DNA of 64,000 nucleotides from Plasmopara viticola. Its lineage: Eukaryota > Oomycota > Peronosporomycetes > Peronosporales > Peronosporaceae. The notes below the pieces were generated by a model. The model worked only from the letters and a program-made list of their open reading frames with translations, was not told the DNA's origin and searched no databases. This document shows, in pieces, positions 20,865 through 32,882 of this stretch; position 1 is the first letter of the stretch, and each line of letters begins with the position of its first letter. Position numbers and translations under genes: made by a program. Where the stretch lies: NCBI GenBank assembly GCA_001695595.3, contig MBPM02000042.1:372001-436000 (forward strand). The letters run 5' to 3'.

Positions 20865-22529
20865 AAGCAACAGGAAAGGACGTGGACGAGCGACAAAGTG
20901 GAACGAAAGGAATAGGAAGACGACACGAGTGAGAGAGCCGTGTTGGTGTGTGTGTTGTATACAACGAGAAGACGGGACGAAGACCGAGCGAAGAAAAAAG
21001 GTTTTCAAGTCGGGACCACGCGACGACTTTGGCGTGAAGTGGCGAACGCAGGCCGAGCACGAGACTCGGCGAATGAGTCCTTGCTCTGGCGTGAACCCCC
21101 TTTGATTTCTCTTCTTATGTTGTCGATGTTAGCTAATCAATGAAATAAATGATCCGATCGACTTTTCCACGTGTGGCTTTAACGCTGTGATAGCTTTTTT
21201 TTATCTAAAAGCTGAGTTTTTACGATTAATAGGTTGGAATAAAGCCGAAAAGCAATGAAAATAGTCTAAGTTCCTACTATAAGTGCTATTCGCTAGTCAA
21301 TGACTTCATGGAGAGATTGCTTGAGGCCTTGTACATTCAAGAACAGAGGCAGTGCAAGGGATTAAGTCTGTTTTTGGCTTTACTCGACTTGGAAAGCGAA
21401 ATTTAAAGCCATTGCTGCCAGCACATGAACGAGCTTAGTGCGAGACGGGCCTAGCACACAGTCTTGTTACTTCATTTAAAATAACGCCCCAGTCATGAGA
21501 GTTGAAGCTTCTGCTTTCTTTGACTATGTGCAAAGAAGCGTGAGTGCAGGCGAAACTCAAATTTGCCGATAAAAACGCTGCTTTTCACGATACATTCATG
21601 TGCTTCTGGGAATAGAAAGTTAAAGTAGCTTTGAGGATAAGTGTTCAGCGTTTAGTCTGAAATAGAGAGCTGATTCAACGCGCATGTGATCATTCTTGAT
21701 TCTAACCGCTTTCGTGTCCATCTCCACTTACAAAAAAATAGTACAAACTTGTTTCTCAAAGTTTAAGCCCAAAGTTTCACCGGCTTGTGTCTTTCTAACA
21801 AAGATACCGAAGCTTTGGCAGCTATACTGTTAGAGCATCATTGGCTCATGGAGCTTAAATGCCAATGCACTCTATCTGTCTCGCATCAATAAAAATCGCT
21901 GACGTAGCCGCATATCTAATACCAACACTTTGTTAACAGTGCAAACAGTGCATCCATGAAGATTGTTCGTTCAAAATCTTGTTGAGGTTGCTTCGGATAC
22001 GGATCGATCGCTGTCATGTTGCCCCTTGTGCAAAGAATGCGTATTGGAAGATAAGTGGTCTTTCGATGAACTATTGTATACTATTTGTAGTCTTGAAGAG
22101 ATGGGAGTGTGCAGCAGAATGTTAGGGAGACTCCCTCGAGCGAAGCAGCCTTCGCTGCTAATGCAGTGTATAGTTTGTACGTGGACCGACGAAGTGAATT
22201 TTCGTTTCTTTCGAGCGTGCTAAAGGGACACTCGCGCGAATTGAGCTTTTAGAGCTGGAAATACACAGGTTATTCGTACAGATAGGGCTTACAACTGATG
22301 AAATTTAGTCTTAATGTAAGAGTAGCTCCTAGGAGAGTACCAGCTTTTACAGAGGGAAAAGTGAGGCTGCTGTATCTACTATCTCCGAGGAAGTGTGGCC
22401 ATAACATTCGTTTTATACTTAGCGCCAATACAAATCGCTTATGGTGGTGTACCTCACTTCAGGAGTCGGTATTAGTCTTGATACTAAGATTTTATCAGGT
22501 TTGAGTTTGTGTAGCTCTGTTAAACTCCC
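20865..22529. other. Gap: kinase 3' region, then gene-poor DNA
   Basis: The kinase 3' region probably ends near an AATAAA at about 21144. Beyond 21200 the sequence is AT-rich. The ORF at 21963-22223 has a CPLCKEC motif but no other sign of being a gene, and I do not call it. Confidence 0.5.
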
Positions 22530-25500
22530 CCTAATATAATTTCAAAGATTCTTCAGGACATGTAAGTCAGAAGTTCCCATTTGAGTTTCTGTCAACCAGA
22601 CATCACTGCTGTGACAAATTCAGCTTCGTCGAACACAACGAAGTAAATATTACGTATAGCTTATAGCAGCGCTCGAAAGTTGGGCCAACAGACTAACTCA
22701 TCGTCTCCACCGAGTGCATTGGTGGACAGACGAGAGAATTACGACTCAAACTATGCTCACTTCACGCAATGTTTAGGTACAGGTTCGCATTACAGTCGGA
22801 GGAAGGCTCGACCGCTTATTTCGCACAGTCGCGCCGCACTTATTGATAACTGTTTGCTTTTAAAGAGTTAGACTCTAGCGTTACGGTCGATTCCAGCCTC
22901 CAATATCGATATAAAGCTCTCCTTAATAAAAAAGTAGTCGAATTCGTGACTTACAACCCGTACTACGAAGCCGAGCCATTCTGAAGACCCTTAGGTAGTC
23001 AATAGAGCCACATTAGCGAAAAACTCTGCTTCACACACCGTGTGCCCGCGAGTGATCGGTCTTTACTCATGCTTCAAGTGATTGCTTTTGGTCACGCACT
23101 CGAGCCTAAGGAGCAAGAATTTACGATAAAAATGATGGGGCACTAGAGCACAAAGTGGAGTAAAGGAATTGTATCCATTTTTGATTTAAGTTTGTGGGCA
23201 AACTTTTCGCTTGTACCCGACGTGCCGGTGAGATCGCACGATACGCGATTTGGGGTGGGGATTTGGCTTCCACGAGCACTCGGGACAAGAAAAGCCTGCT
23301 ATAAAACGATCCGCGAAAAATTATAGTGTAAATTTACGTGCTTGTTAAACTGTTTTGATAAAGGGGAGGCTCGGTGCCGGCACCGCAAGCTATACTGCTA
23401 TATTCTGCACCTCATGAAACGCCTGAGCATGGCAAAAGGCGTTATAAGCGGTGAGTACAATATGACAAAAAGTTGTCGCACTTTACGATAGCACCAGCAC
23501 CGTAAATTTGCAAGTGAAGCGGATCCTTCTGTAGGGGTTTGCTCGGCCAAAGACTACCAGTAAAGTATTTATTGCAACTTATGACCTGCAGTAACATCCC
23601 CCTATGAGCGCCGTTTCCTCAGTACTTACCAGTGCTCTCAAGGTTGGCTCTGTTCTTGTCCCCTGCACTTCCTTCCCAGCGACGGAAAGTGCGGTCTTGT
23701 AATTCAAAGTAATCGGCTTCTTTGTCTGGTCGCGGTAGCTGGTATACTTAAGCAAAAGCGATTTTTGGTAAAAGTGAATTTTACATAGAAGGATCTGGTT
23801 GCTTGAAAAAACACTTGACGTCGAGTTGACCCCAGAAATTCGATAGTAGCTCGTCAATCTTTATTTAGCTACAAGAATGCACTATATATATTAGATGCAG
23901 TTATGAAAAAGGTTTTAAAAGGAGATTTCGTACGAGCCAAGTGTGCACTACCATTTGCAGCTGATAAAGCAATGAGATGCTATGCCTACCGCAACCGTAC
24001 GCTGGTGAATGAAAGCACAATCGAGCTCGCTTCAACATTGACATTTTTACATAATCACTGCTTTTTTTATCGGGCGACAACGCTGCAGTTCTTTAAAATG
24101 TACTAGCAATTTTGCTGGCTTAGCACTGCCATAAAGGAAAAAAAAATTGTATACTGTCCGAAGCTGCTCAAAATGGGTTTGGGCCCACTAAATTGCATTA
24201 CTCTCATAGCTTCGTATAGAACGTTACCGAGTCAGTTTTTTAATTTGCCTTTCATTTCGTACGTTCTGAAACTATCGCATACTTCTTCTTGTTTGCCATG
24301 ATCGAGCCTAGGAATTGTGAGCCCAATCGACAAACAGTGCACAAACCTAGCAAAGAATTGTACTCGTTCACCTCATTACTCAGGTTCTAGCGCATCCGAT
24401 AGTTTATGTTGGCGGCTCCTTAGAACTTAAGACGAATGTCAGACTAATCCTCACAGGTTTTTAGGCGAGAGTTCCTATCGATTAATTTCTTTGGCAGCGA
24501 AGCTGCGTCCGAGAAGCACCAGAGCAACTGCCAAAACAGCTCATCACGTTTAAAAACGCTCTTTGTGTGTGATATATTTTATCGCGCTTTTTATAAACAA
24601 CGTCATTTGAAGTTATGGCTACGTATACAACACCAACAAGCGTCAACTTATCACTAACAGAGAAGATTGGATTACGTCAACTGCTATTAATTGGAGCTGT
24701 CAAATGCAGCCAGCTTTAGTAAATAGCGTTGTGCTTTAAATATATGTGAAATTAGTAGCGTCGGCGAAATCTAGGCCATACTTCAAATGATTAAGCTGCG
24801 TGAATAATACTTTCAAAAAAAAATTCTGGCGATCATGATCAAAAGCTTCTACGGCACCCAAATGGCCATGCTAATTCACGAATTAAAATTATCAAAGGTT
24901 CTCAGTACGATGATTGTTTTCCTCTTTATAAGTTTCTCGATTCACTTCAGGCGATAATGTTTGCGAGAACTTTCATTATGTGAGGATGGCACCTACTGGG
25001 GACAATCTTATAACGATCAATCATGCCTGCCGGATTCGCGTCAGCACAAATTTGTGTTGACACACTTGCTGCCTGGCAAAGAGTTCTCGTCATCAACAAT
25101 TTTACTCAGAAAACAATGTACAATCAGCAAGGCCGAGTCTCGAATGCCTAAACTTAAGCCTAATACGTTGCGCCAGTCACACTTACAGCAAACGCTGTCC
25201 ACGACGAGCGTTGTACAATTGCTTACGTGTAACTTCATATGGCTTCGTCATTAACTGCTCGGCCCACCGCCAACCATACATTGCATAGTATGCAGCGAAA
25301 AATTTCTGCGATGACTGCTGCTTAGTGGGCTATGTGCCTTTCACTTTTATCTTTACCTTGTATGCAGCTAAAGCTGTGCATGACGAGCACTGGTCAGTAA
25401 ATAACGTGCCACTTCTTGTGCGTCTGCAGAATTTCGCCCTTGATGTCTTGACCGAAAGACATTCATACCAATCGGCATTCGATGCTGTTGAAATCGAGAA
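22530..25500. repeat. Diverged repeat block L, copy A (inverted relative to 43.26-46.92 kb)
   Basis: Read in reverse complement, this stretch matches the plus strand of 43255-46920 block after block. Matches include 22610-22680 with 46790-46870, 23050-23340 with 46140-46440, 23345-23480 with 46010-46135, 23640-23830 with 45400-45560, 23900-24110 with 44540-44770, 24500-24620 with 43990-44140 and 25020-25500 with 43255-43740. The copies differ by many substitutions and indels, so they are old. Short frames are conserved in places, for example SYRDQxKKxIxLNYxTALSV, which suggests a once-coding mobile element. I cannot assign a family. Confidence 0.75.
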
Positions 25501-27460
25501 GCTCAACACCGAGGTCTTGTGAGAAGCGAAGAGGAGTTTTTGTAGCAACACAACCCGCGCGCCAATCTGTTAAGTTGATTCGGCTGAAAAAACGCAGAAT
25601 ATAAGATATGTAACCATATATTCTTCTAAATCGCAACCACAAGACTACACTCGACGGAAATCCGGTCAATTGTCGGAGAACTCTAAAAAAGAAGAATGCT
25701 AAATCTAATAAGTCGTTTATTGCGGAGTTAAGAGTGTGTGATGCTGTGTCCCAAGCCTCTCTGATGCATGTCATGACCAGACGCAAAGCTGTGACTTCAT
25801 ACTTTAACAGTTTTTAGAACTTACTCATCGATTACAAAATATAATTTAGACCAACAAAGGCGCGCCGTGTACAAACACATTAGGTTTCGCTGTCGTAAAA
25901 TACTAGCTGACGATCCGCGAACGGATACAAAAACCTGATTTGTAGCAATAAAAATTACATTGCATATTGGAGTAGAAAGGAGAATTGCTGTTGACCGCCT
26001 GGACATAAATTGTGCGTTGTGGCGTAGCCTTTAAAGTGAAAATTTCTTGTCAAATCGAGAATTACAACTGCGCTGGGAAAACTTATTGTGGCGCAAAGCT
26101 TTCACTACACTGTGTTGACTATTCAAGCACACAAGATCTCCCACGGCTTCACCGAACATGTGCTTGATGAAGCGGTGTTGGGGCAAATTGCAAGACTGCA
26201 ATGCTTTTCAACTAACACCGCGTCAATTTTCTACGAGAACGATAGACATGGTTGCCGAGAGAAATAATAATTATAAGAACAAACAAAGCCTTGAGCTTCA
26301 ATAAGTGCGAACTTTCAGCATCAGGTGCTCAAAATACTTGTGGTGTCGTATTATCTTGTTGCTAGACCACATGTTTACTCGTCAACAGTGAGCTACACCG
26401 ATCTTGCCACAGTATTATAATGATGATTGCGATGCAGCCTTGCTAGCAAAAGATAACAGAGTCATCTACCGTATCCTAAGACGAATCATACATTGCTTGA
26501 AAATCCGAAAACTTATCAATCGTCACGCTTTCGCGTAGCGAAATCAAAAACGTAGCTCTAGCACATGAGAACAAGCACTGTATTGAATACAAGCAGCTAA
26601 TTTCTGAGCTTATTTCTTTTGTCGACAAACGAATAGCGTTCGAAACGATTTAAGCAGACAAGCACGCCACAAGCAAAAACTGTTTTACATCGCCCACAAC
26701 GCTTTATTATCATTATAAATGGATTCGCGATATAATGCAGTTGAATTCCTCTAAATATGCTTCTGTGCAGTGCTGTTGCGTAGTCTTGCTAGCTAAGTCT
26801 TTTCCTCAAGTTAACTTGAATGTGTTCGTCACTTTACGCGTCAGAGCGTACTACTAGTTATTCACAGTTTGGTTCGTGCAGTGAAACTTAGATCACTTCA
26901 TCAAGCAAAGCTACATTGACTGAGCATTAGTCTAGCTTCAGGCTGCAATCGCTGCTACAGTTGTATTGCTTGAGACAAAAAGGCAGAGTCACGACAAAAA
27001 TTTGGAGGGCTACACAAAATCATTACTCAGAAAAACATGACTTTACATCGTCGCATTGCTCAAGCTTTGACTCTAGTATCTTGATACTAAACGTACACAG
27101 TTCGTTAAGGCACATTGTAATGCACCACGGTCAATATTTTTCTTATCATGCACGGAGGCTCGTAGTTGTTGTATCACTCTGTCAAAAATAATTGCGCCTT
27201 AAATTGTGATCTTCTTACGTCAAGACACTGTGCTAGTCTCAGCAGATCTAGTATGGTGTGTATCTTGCTTGCAGCAAAGCTTTTAAATCAGCGAATAAAA
27301 TTTTTGGTCTCACAAATTTTTGAAATGACAAACAACACCTGCAGCAATACTTCATCAGCGCCAATAGTCCAAGTGATGGTATCGACAATTTGAGCGTGTT
27401 GGTGAAGGTTCGGATGTGGAGACTACGATATAAATCGTGATAATGGATCTTCTAAAGGCG
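25455..27460. repeat. Diverged repeat block R, copy A (direct relative to 41.09-42.66 kb)
   Basis: The same-strand match to 41087-42660 is clear by eye: 25460-25690 with 41090-41310, 26240-26510 with 41335-41610, and 26930-27460 with 42050-42610. Many substitutions and indels separate the copies. About 40 nt at the left end (ATTCATACCAATCGGC core) is also present at the end of block L copy B, so the two blocks share a boundary sequence. I find no intact ORF. Confidence 0.7.
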
Positions 27461-27540
27461 ATCACCTCCAAATTTTTCGCTGTATAAAATACACAGGAAA
27501 TGTTTACGTCTATGATCGAAACTATATCGTTTAAAACATG

Positions 27541-27753
27541 GATTGACCTTGGCTAGAGAAGCTCAACCTCTGGGTCAGTCGGTGCCCAATCTTGTGCACC
27601 CGGGTATTAATAAGTCATGCTTATACGCTTTGCTGTGCCTTACGGCTCTGTTACACGCCCAAAATGCATATGTATGGGACCAAGGCCTCCAAATAGCCCT
27701 GTTTGTCAAAGACGCAAAAGATAGCGCTTTATATGTGAGTGATGTATGCGCTC
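27541..27753. repeat. Short dispersed repeat, copy 1 of 2
   Basis: This matches 40446-40697 on the same strand: both begin ATTGACCTTGGCT, share AATAAGTCATGC and end around GTTTGTCAAAGA-GCAA-AGATAGCGC. An ORF is open here but broken in the other copy, so coding is not supported. It directly follows block R here but precedes it in the other locus. Confidence 0.65.
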
Positions 27754-29508
27754 ATCTGTCCTAAAAGCTCGGAAACGAATTCCTTAGATGGAGACAGATA
27801 GTCGGCCATTGCATCTTTCTCTTCATCATTAGGTCTTTCCAATCCTCCATGTGGCGCCACGATTGCTAGTGATGGTAGAGGATAGCCATAGGTACAGAAT
27901 AATCTAGTATATTATCTCAAAGCCTGTCAAAAAGGCCCATCTAAATGATTGCTACGTGAAGTAGTGGCTCTTCCAACGCGTTGATGCGAGTAAGCAATTA
28001 ACTCAACGCTCCTATGACATTCGACTTTCTGCTATAGTTTAAAATTGCAAAGTACGTTATATTACCTTCTTTCGCTGAGCAGGCTGTAAGCTTTGCTTCT
28101 GTCGCTATCCAGGGGTTTTAAAGCCCATTTGACGCTGCCCCTTGAACCCTCTAGCCATGTTGGTTTAATCGCACCTTCATGGTTTACATTGAGTCGACTC
28201 AGTGCTTTGATATCTTTCACAATTACGATTTCCTTTGTTTAACCAACAAATTAGCTAAGATTTACGCTTTCAACGGCGATCTAATTCCGGGACTTGCGAA
28301 TTCACTCCTTAATTTCCAGACATGGTCGCTAAGTAATCGTGATCTCATTGTCGATGAATTGCGTCTGACAGAGAAACGTGTTGAGTTCGAATCAGCACAG
28401 TGAGTTTCACCTGGTGCGAAGGAGGTTTACTTAAAACCTCCGCAAACCGTAGATCCGAGTTTTGGACAACAAACGAAGGACTAAATTGCTTTTCAGAGAA
28501 AATACATAGTCTTGGACAAGCACACCCAAATACCTAATTAAAAACTAATAATCATCGTGAATTAATGCAGACTAAGTAAGCAGCGGTGGGATCAAAAGCA
28601 GGCGATCATGATTAGTTCTTGCTCACTTATGACAAGGACCAGCATTTGCACCCTGACAGCCGTCATCAGCTTAATGGTTTAGGGAATGTCCGGGGCTTCA
28701 GTCATTGATAAATTACGTAAACAAGTGCCGATGTGATGTGCCGGTAAATTCCCTCTACAGACACAAAACTGTATTCCCCACTTTTCTTTAGCATATTGCG
28801 TCGCAAGGGTCAAGAGAAAGAAAACTTTTCAGTCCGTGCTATAGCACAAATTGTGACGGGCCCGATTCGATATAAGTGTGGACCACATATTCTGATAGCG
28901 TACTTGGCTGGACAAGCAAAATCTTTTGCTTCGGAAAAGGTTGGGGTGACGCCCTTCTTCCAAGCGCGGGGGCTGAATGCTCGCGCGCTTCGGGCAGGTG
29001 CTCTCGGGCACCTGCAGGTCTCTAACGAGTCTCATTCTCGACGCGACGGTCTCCAGCACCAGGGCGCCACCTGGGCTCTTACCAAGTCAGAGCTAAACAG
29101 AATAATGGAGGACCCTCACGACCTCGGAGCTGGCTGCACTGCCCTACGTATGCGGCCACCACTCTATGCCGTGGACTAGCCAGACTGATCCTAGCACGTG
29201 CATGACTTGGCAACGCGATAATGTAATACAATACAAGCAAAATCTTCATGAAAACGTGCTTACGCGGCTTGTGCGTGGCTTAGAAACAAAGAAGACTTTG
29301 CTTCGCGTCGAGGATTATCTTGAAGTGAAGCTAGAGGTGTTGATTTGTTGCGTGAAGAAGCTCGGTCCACCGGCGACTCCGTTTTTGGCAAGCAGTCAGC
29401 GTTCTTCATCGACGAAGGCCGCTTTATTCCATATCGAATGGTCGTGCTGCTGCGCTTTATAATTGGTCAAAGTGGTCTGGAGAAGGAGGCAGGGTAACAA
29501 ATTGTAAA
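27754..29508. other. Gap with a GC-richer pocket, no recognised gene
   Basis: Most of this is AT-rich. About 28900-29180 is distinctly richer in G and C and carries a 127-codon plus-strand ORF (28796-29179) without recognisable motifs. It may be a fragment of an inserted gene or transposon, but I cannot support a product. Confidence 0.35.
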
Positions 29509-30330
29509 GAGCGTTCAATTTAAAGCAGCGTCGCGGAGGCTTCGACGTGAGAATTTTCGACATGGCATACACACCGCGAGATGATGACAAGAATTTGACC
29601 CGTCGACAGATGTGGACGTATCGTGGTGAATCCTACGTTTCCGCCTTTGTTGTTAAGATTGATTAGCTCTCTGGTCGACGTTCCAACGTCGCGCTCTCGA
29701 CCGCAAGTTGCGAAACGAATATTTTTCAGCATGACGTCCAGTTGGGTTGGCTGGCCGACCCACGCCCAGACTCCTCGCGGATGTATGTACACTGTCTCGA
29801 CGAAATGGAGACGTGCACACTGGTTGACTATGAGTTCCCCCGCCTGGCCAAGTACTTCGAGATGCATCTTTGCTCATGGAATCGCTTATTGCATCGTGGA
29901 TACGAACACACCAGATCAACTTCGGCTTCTGACGACGATCCCGAAGTCTGGTCCCAGATCAAATCCAATACAGGTCCGCGTAGCTGGAATCCAGAAAGAA
30001 CATCACCATCGTCGAGATCTCTCCAAGCGGCGTTGTCCAAGCTTTGCACATTTTCCCTGTCGTCGAGGTCTGGACGTGGGTCGATCAGCCAACCCAACTG
30101 GACGCCGTGCTGGAACTATTTATTTCGCATCTTTCGATCAAGAGCGCTGCATTAAAAGCCTCGACAGAGCGCTTATCAATTTCAGTAACAAAGGTGGAAA
30201 CCAAGGGACCGCCACGATACGTCTACATGCGTTTACGAGTCAAATTTCTGTCATCATCTCGCGGTGTGTATGCCACGTCGGGCATTCTCACGTCGAAGCC
30301 TCTGGGGCGCTGCTTTAATATGAACGCTCC
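29509..30330. repeat. Long inverted repeat: two ~263-bp arms around a 295-bp spacer
   Basis: The left arm 29509-29772 and the right arm 30068-30330 are reverse complements with scattered mismatches. The conserved cores include GAGGCTTCGACGTGAGAAT, CATACACACCGCGAGATGA and GTCCAGTTGGGTTGGCTG. The arms are almost equal in length and are separated by 29773-30067. Both look like decayed coding sequence: the left arm reads FDVRIF..YTPRDDDKNLTR in one frame, and the matching frame of the right arm keeps FDVRM..YTPRDDDRNLTR. A read-through transcript would fold into a long hairpin. Confidence 0.8.
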
Positions 30331-30369
30331 TTGCGAGGTTGACGTTCACTTCGTGCCGGGCACGAAATA

Positions 30370-30725
30370 GTGTCATGATCATTATCACGAAATTAATGTA
30401 AGCTTTAATGCGCTTTTTACCTGAAAGGCAAAGATTGGCATGTGCGGAAACCAATACATCGCCATCTTTTTATGTTTAAAATTGAGCATTAAGTATAAGC
30501 TAACGGTGGAAGCTTTTTGGTGCTCAATAAATTGTCAAAGTGCACAAAATTTTGTTTTTATTGCATGCTCTGGGAGAATTAGTGCTGCTATATGGGCTAT
30601 CAAATGTCTCGGCAACGTTTACCGTCCGATCGTATAAGGCCGCCTATGACTTTTTGTCTAGATGAACTTGCTACAAACCTGGTGCCACGCAAACAATTAT
30701 TACAGTATGATGGCACTTTTGAAGG
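30370..30725. repeat. Diverged repeat block M, copy A (inverted relative to 42.74-43.20 kb)
   Basis: The plus strand here matches the reverse complement of 42735-43195. Shared cores include CCTGAAAGGCAAAGATTGGC, GCATGTGCGGAA, TTTTGGTGCT and ATGTCTCGGCAACGTTTAC. In the second locus M and L lie side by side; here they are split by about 4.9 kb holding block R, the short repeat and the long inverted repeat. Confidence 0.65.
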
Positions 30726-31004
30726 TAGGCCTCATATTATAAAGTCTAATCTAATTCGATCTTGAGGCGTCTTCGGTGCCAGTCGCACTTGATTACGCTG
30801 CTCTTCGAACTTTTCTCCACCTATATTGGTTGACCGTTGCTGGTTGCCGGTGCGCTACATTACTCAATCCACCAGCAACAAACCTATTGGTGATGTATGT
30901 ATGTGTGTTGTATACTAAGCTACATACAGCTCGTATGCCTGCGTTCCCAGCCAGCAGTTTTGCAATTTACCTATCAGGGTGTGCTACAGACAGCAACATC
31001 TTAT

Positions 31005-31050
31005 GGGCGATACACACACACACACATATCATATATATATATATATACTT
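31005..31050. repeat. (CA)n-(TA)n compound microsatellite
   Basis: A CA run followed by a TA run lies between block M and the 3' end of the transporter gene. This is a simple sequence repeat with no other signal. Confidence 0.8.
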
Positions 31051-31115
31051 AAATGACGTTTTGATTTTTTTTCTTACCAAGGTATCGAGCAAAGGAGATA
31101 AGTAACAAAGTTTTC

Positions 31116-32882
31116 CTAGCTCTCACATCCTGTACCTTGAAAGCAATATGTGCTCTTGAAGAGCGACAACACGCTTGCAATCGTCTCGAACGTGAGTAAA
31201 CTAAATAGGACACCGACCACACACCACCCTGCTAGAGCACTGTATCCTCCATAACAACGAAGCTGTTGTACATCATGCTTCTGACGAGGAAGGAGCTTGA
31301 TAAATGCCATGCTCACGAGTTGAATCGTCCATGCAATGAGATATGTATACATAACTTGCATGCGCGTAGCAGTAGAGTCAAGCTCTATGTCCTCTCGCGA
31401 GACAGAGAAGAAGGAGCCAATCGCATTGGAAGCTGCGATGCCCAGTGGAATTGCCACGTGACGAAAACTAATCACCAAGCCGTAAGTAGTCCCTTCGATC
31501 CCACGTGGCGCTAGCTCTACAATCGGAAGCAATAGCACAATCAATCGTAGAGCGACCGCCGGTGCTGTAAGCACTCGCATATATAGCCAAAAGCTTTGAT
31601 CGCGGATCACATTAAAGACCGTGCACGTCACGGTCACAATGTCAATGCTCACAAACCAGATGGTGGTAAGACAATAGATATACCGCCACGATACCTGCAG
31701 CAAATAGCGTTGCATGACGAGCAAGCCAGCAATAAAAGCCGAGCTCCACACGACCAATGCAATCGCTTTCGGCCACGAGAGGACATGGACCCAATTTGCT
31801 TCAATCGCAGGGACAGCACTCGAGTTCAGTGTCAAACAAAAACTGGTCACGACCTCAAACAACAATAATTGCCACATTGTACGGCTCTGCATGAGCTTCC
31901 AGAGGAGATGCAATCGCTCACGAAAGTACATTTCGTGATCAAAAGAAGATAAATTGGACATTCGGTGCCGACGGGCAGTAGAGCATACATCGACTTCGGA
32001 CAAGACAAACATTGGGACGGAGGGAGAGGTCAGTTTGTCTTGCAAGAACCAGATGGACCCTATCAATGGAAAGATGGAGCATGTGGCCAATACCAGCAAC
32101 ACTTGATTCACATTCAAAGACCATGAAAAAGTACCACCGTAAGCGGATCCATTGAGCGTCCCTGACACAAAGACGTTCATGAGGATAGCACCCACCAGGA
32201 CGGCAGCGTAGACGGACACTTGGGTCCGTCCCCTCGACAACATGGGTTCTCTCTGTGCAATTTCGACCAAAATGGCATCTGCTGCCACGTTGGCCAAGAA
32301 ATACCCGACCGTCCCAAGCAGCATAAACAACAGGTACCTCCACATTGCGTCAGTCTCTCCTGGTTGAGGCATTGGCGACGTTCCAAGACACGAGAGACTC
32401 GCGAAACTCACAATCCAGCCACAAATCATCATAGGCTTACGTCGAAGGCCGCCGCATACATTTAAATTGTCCGTCAAGAATCCACCAATGGCCTTAAAAA
32501 TCCACGATGTGTTGAGAAGCATTGTCGCTGCTTGGACTTGATAGAGTTGCAATTGCAGGTAATCACGAAAGAAAGGGGTAATGAGGCTATTCAGACCACC
32601 CCAGAGGGCCCCAATGGCGACATAATTCACGATGAGGCCAATAGTTTTTCGTGTCATCAGAGCCACTTGGCCTCCAGGTCGCAGCGCGCCGTTCTGATCC
32701 AGCTTTAAGGCATTGTACTCTTGCATGGCTACTGGATCGGGGGACACGGCATGCTGCAACACGAGTGGATCTTCAACAAGCTCTGCAGGGAGCGAGTCGA
32801 TGCTCAGCGAGAGCGCATAGTTTGACGATACCACGGAGCAGCTCTTGAGCCAGACGCCGGACGAAATGGACCGCGAAGCCAT
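31116..32882 (-). CDS. Folate-biopterin transporter (FBT/BT1) family membrane protein
   Basis: A single-exon gene of 588 residues, starting at the ATG at 32882. After a ~75-residue cytosolic N-terminus, about twelve hydrophobic segments follow. The family signature is in the first part: LIVNYVAIGALWGGLNSLI, PFFRDYLQLQLYQVQAA, SWIFKAIGGFLTDN, and the short loop GLRRKPMMICGW, corresponding to the RRxPxMxxGW block of BT1-type carriers. The middle loop (STARRHRMSNL) is polar, as expected. BT1 family members import folates, pterins or S-adenosylmethionine at the plasma membrane, and oomycetes have many paralogues, so the substrate cannot be named. It is intact despite lying between repeat-rich stretches. 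Confidence 0.85.
   Translation of the reverse strand: MASRSISSGVWLKSCSVVSSNYALSLSIDSLPAELVEDPLVLQHAVSPDPVAMQEYNALKLDQNGALRPGGQVALMTRKTIGLIVNYVAIGALWGGLNSLITPFFRDYLQLQLYQVQAATMLLNTSWIFKAIGGFLTDNLNVCGGLRRKPMMICGWIVSFASLSCLGTSPMPQPGETDAMWRYLLFMLLGTVGYFLANVAADAILVEIAQREPMLSRGRTQVSVYAAVLVGAILMNVFVSGTLNGSAYGGTFSWSLNVNQVLLVLATCSIFPLIGSIWFLQDKLTSPSVPMFVLSEVDVCSTARRHRMSNLSSFDHEMYFRERLHLLWKLMQSRTMWQLLLFEVVTSFCLTLNSSAVPAIEANWVHVLSWPKAIALVVWSSAFIAGLLVMQRYLLQVSWRYIYCLTTIWFVSIDIVTVTCTVFNVIRDQSFWLYMRVLTAPAVALRLIVLLLPIVELAPRGIEGTTYGLVISFRHVAIPLGIAASNAIGSFFSVSREDIELDSTATRMQVMYTYLIAWTIQLVSMAFIKLLPRQKHDVQQLRCYGGYSALAGWCVVGVLFSLLTFETIASVLSLFKSTYCFQGTGCES

Noticed and set aside
21963..22223. Possible zinc-binding protein (CPLCKEC motif)
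   Set aside because: Only one Cys pair with no second ligand set; AT-rich surroundings with no gene signals.
28796..29179. 127-residue ORF in the GC-rich pocket
   Set aside because: No recognisable domain on either strand, and no splice-extended frame found; recorded as part of a gap instead.
29623..30318. 231-residue plus-strand ORF spanning the inverted repeat
   Set aside because: It crosses both arms of the inverted repeat and the spacer, so its arms would encode sense and antisense of the same sequence; an open frame here is accidental.
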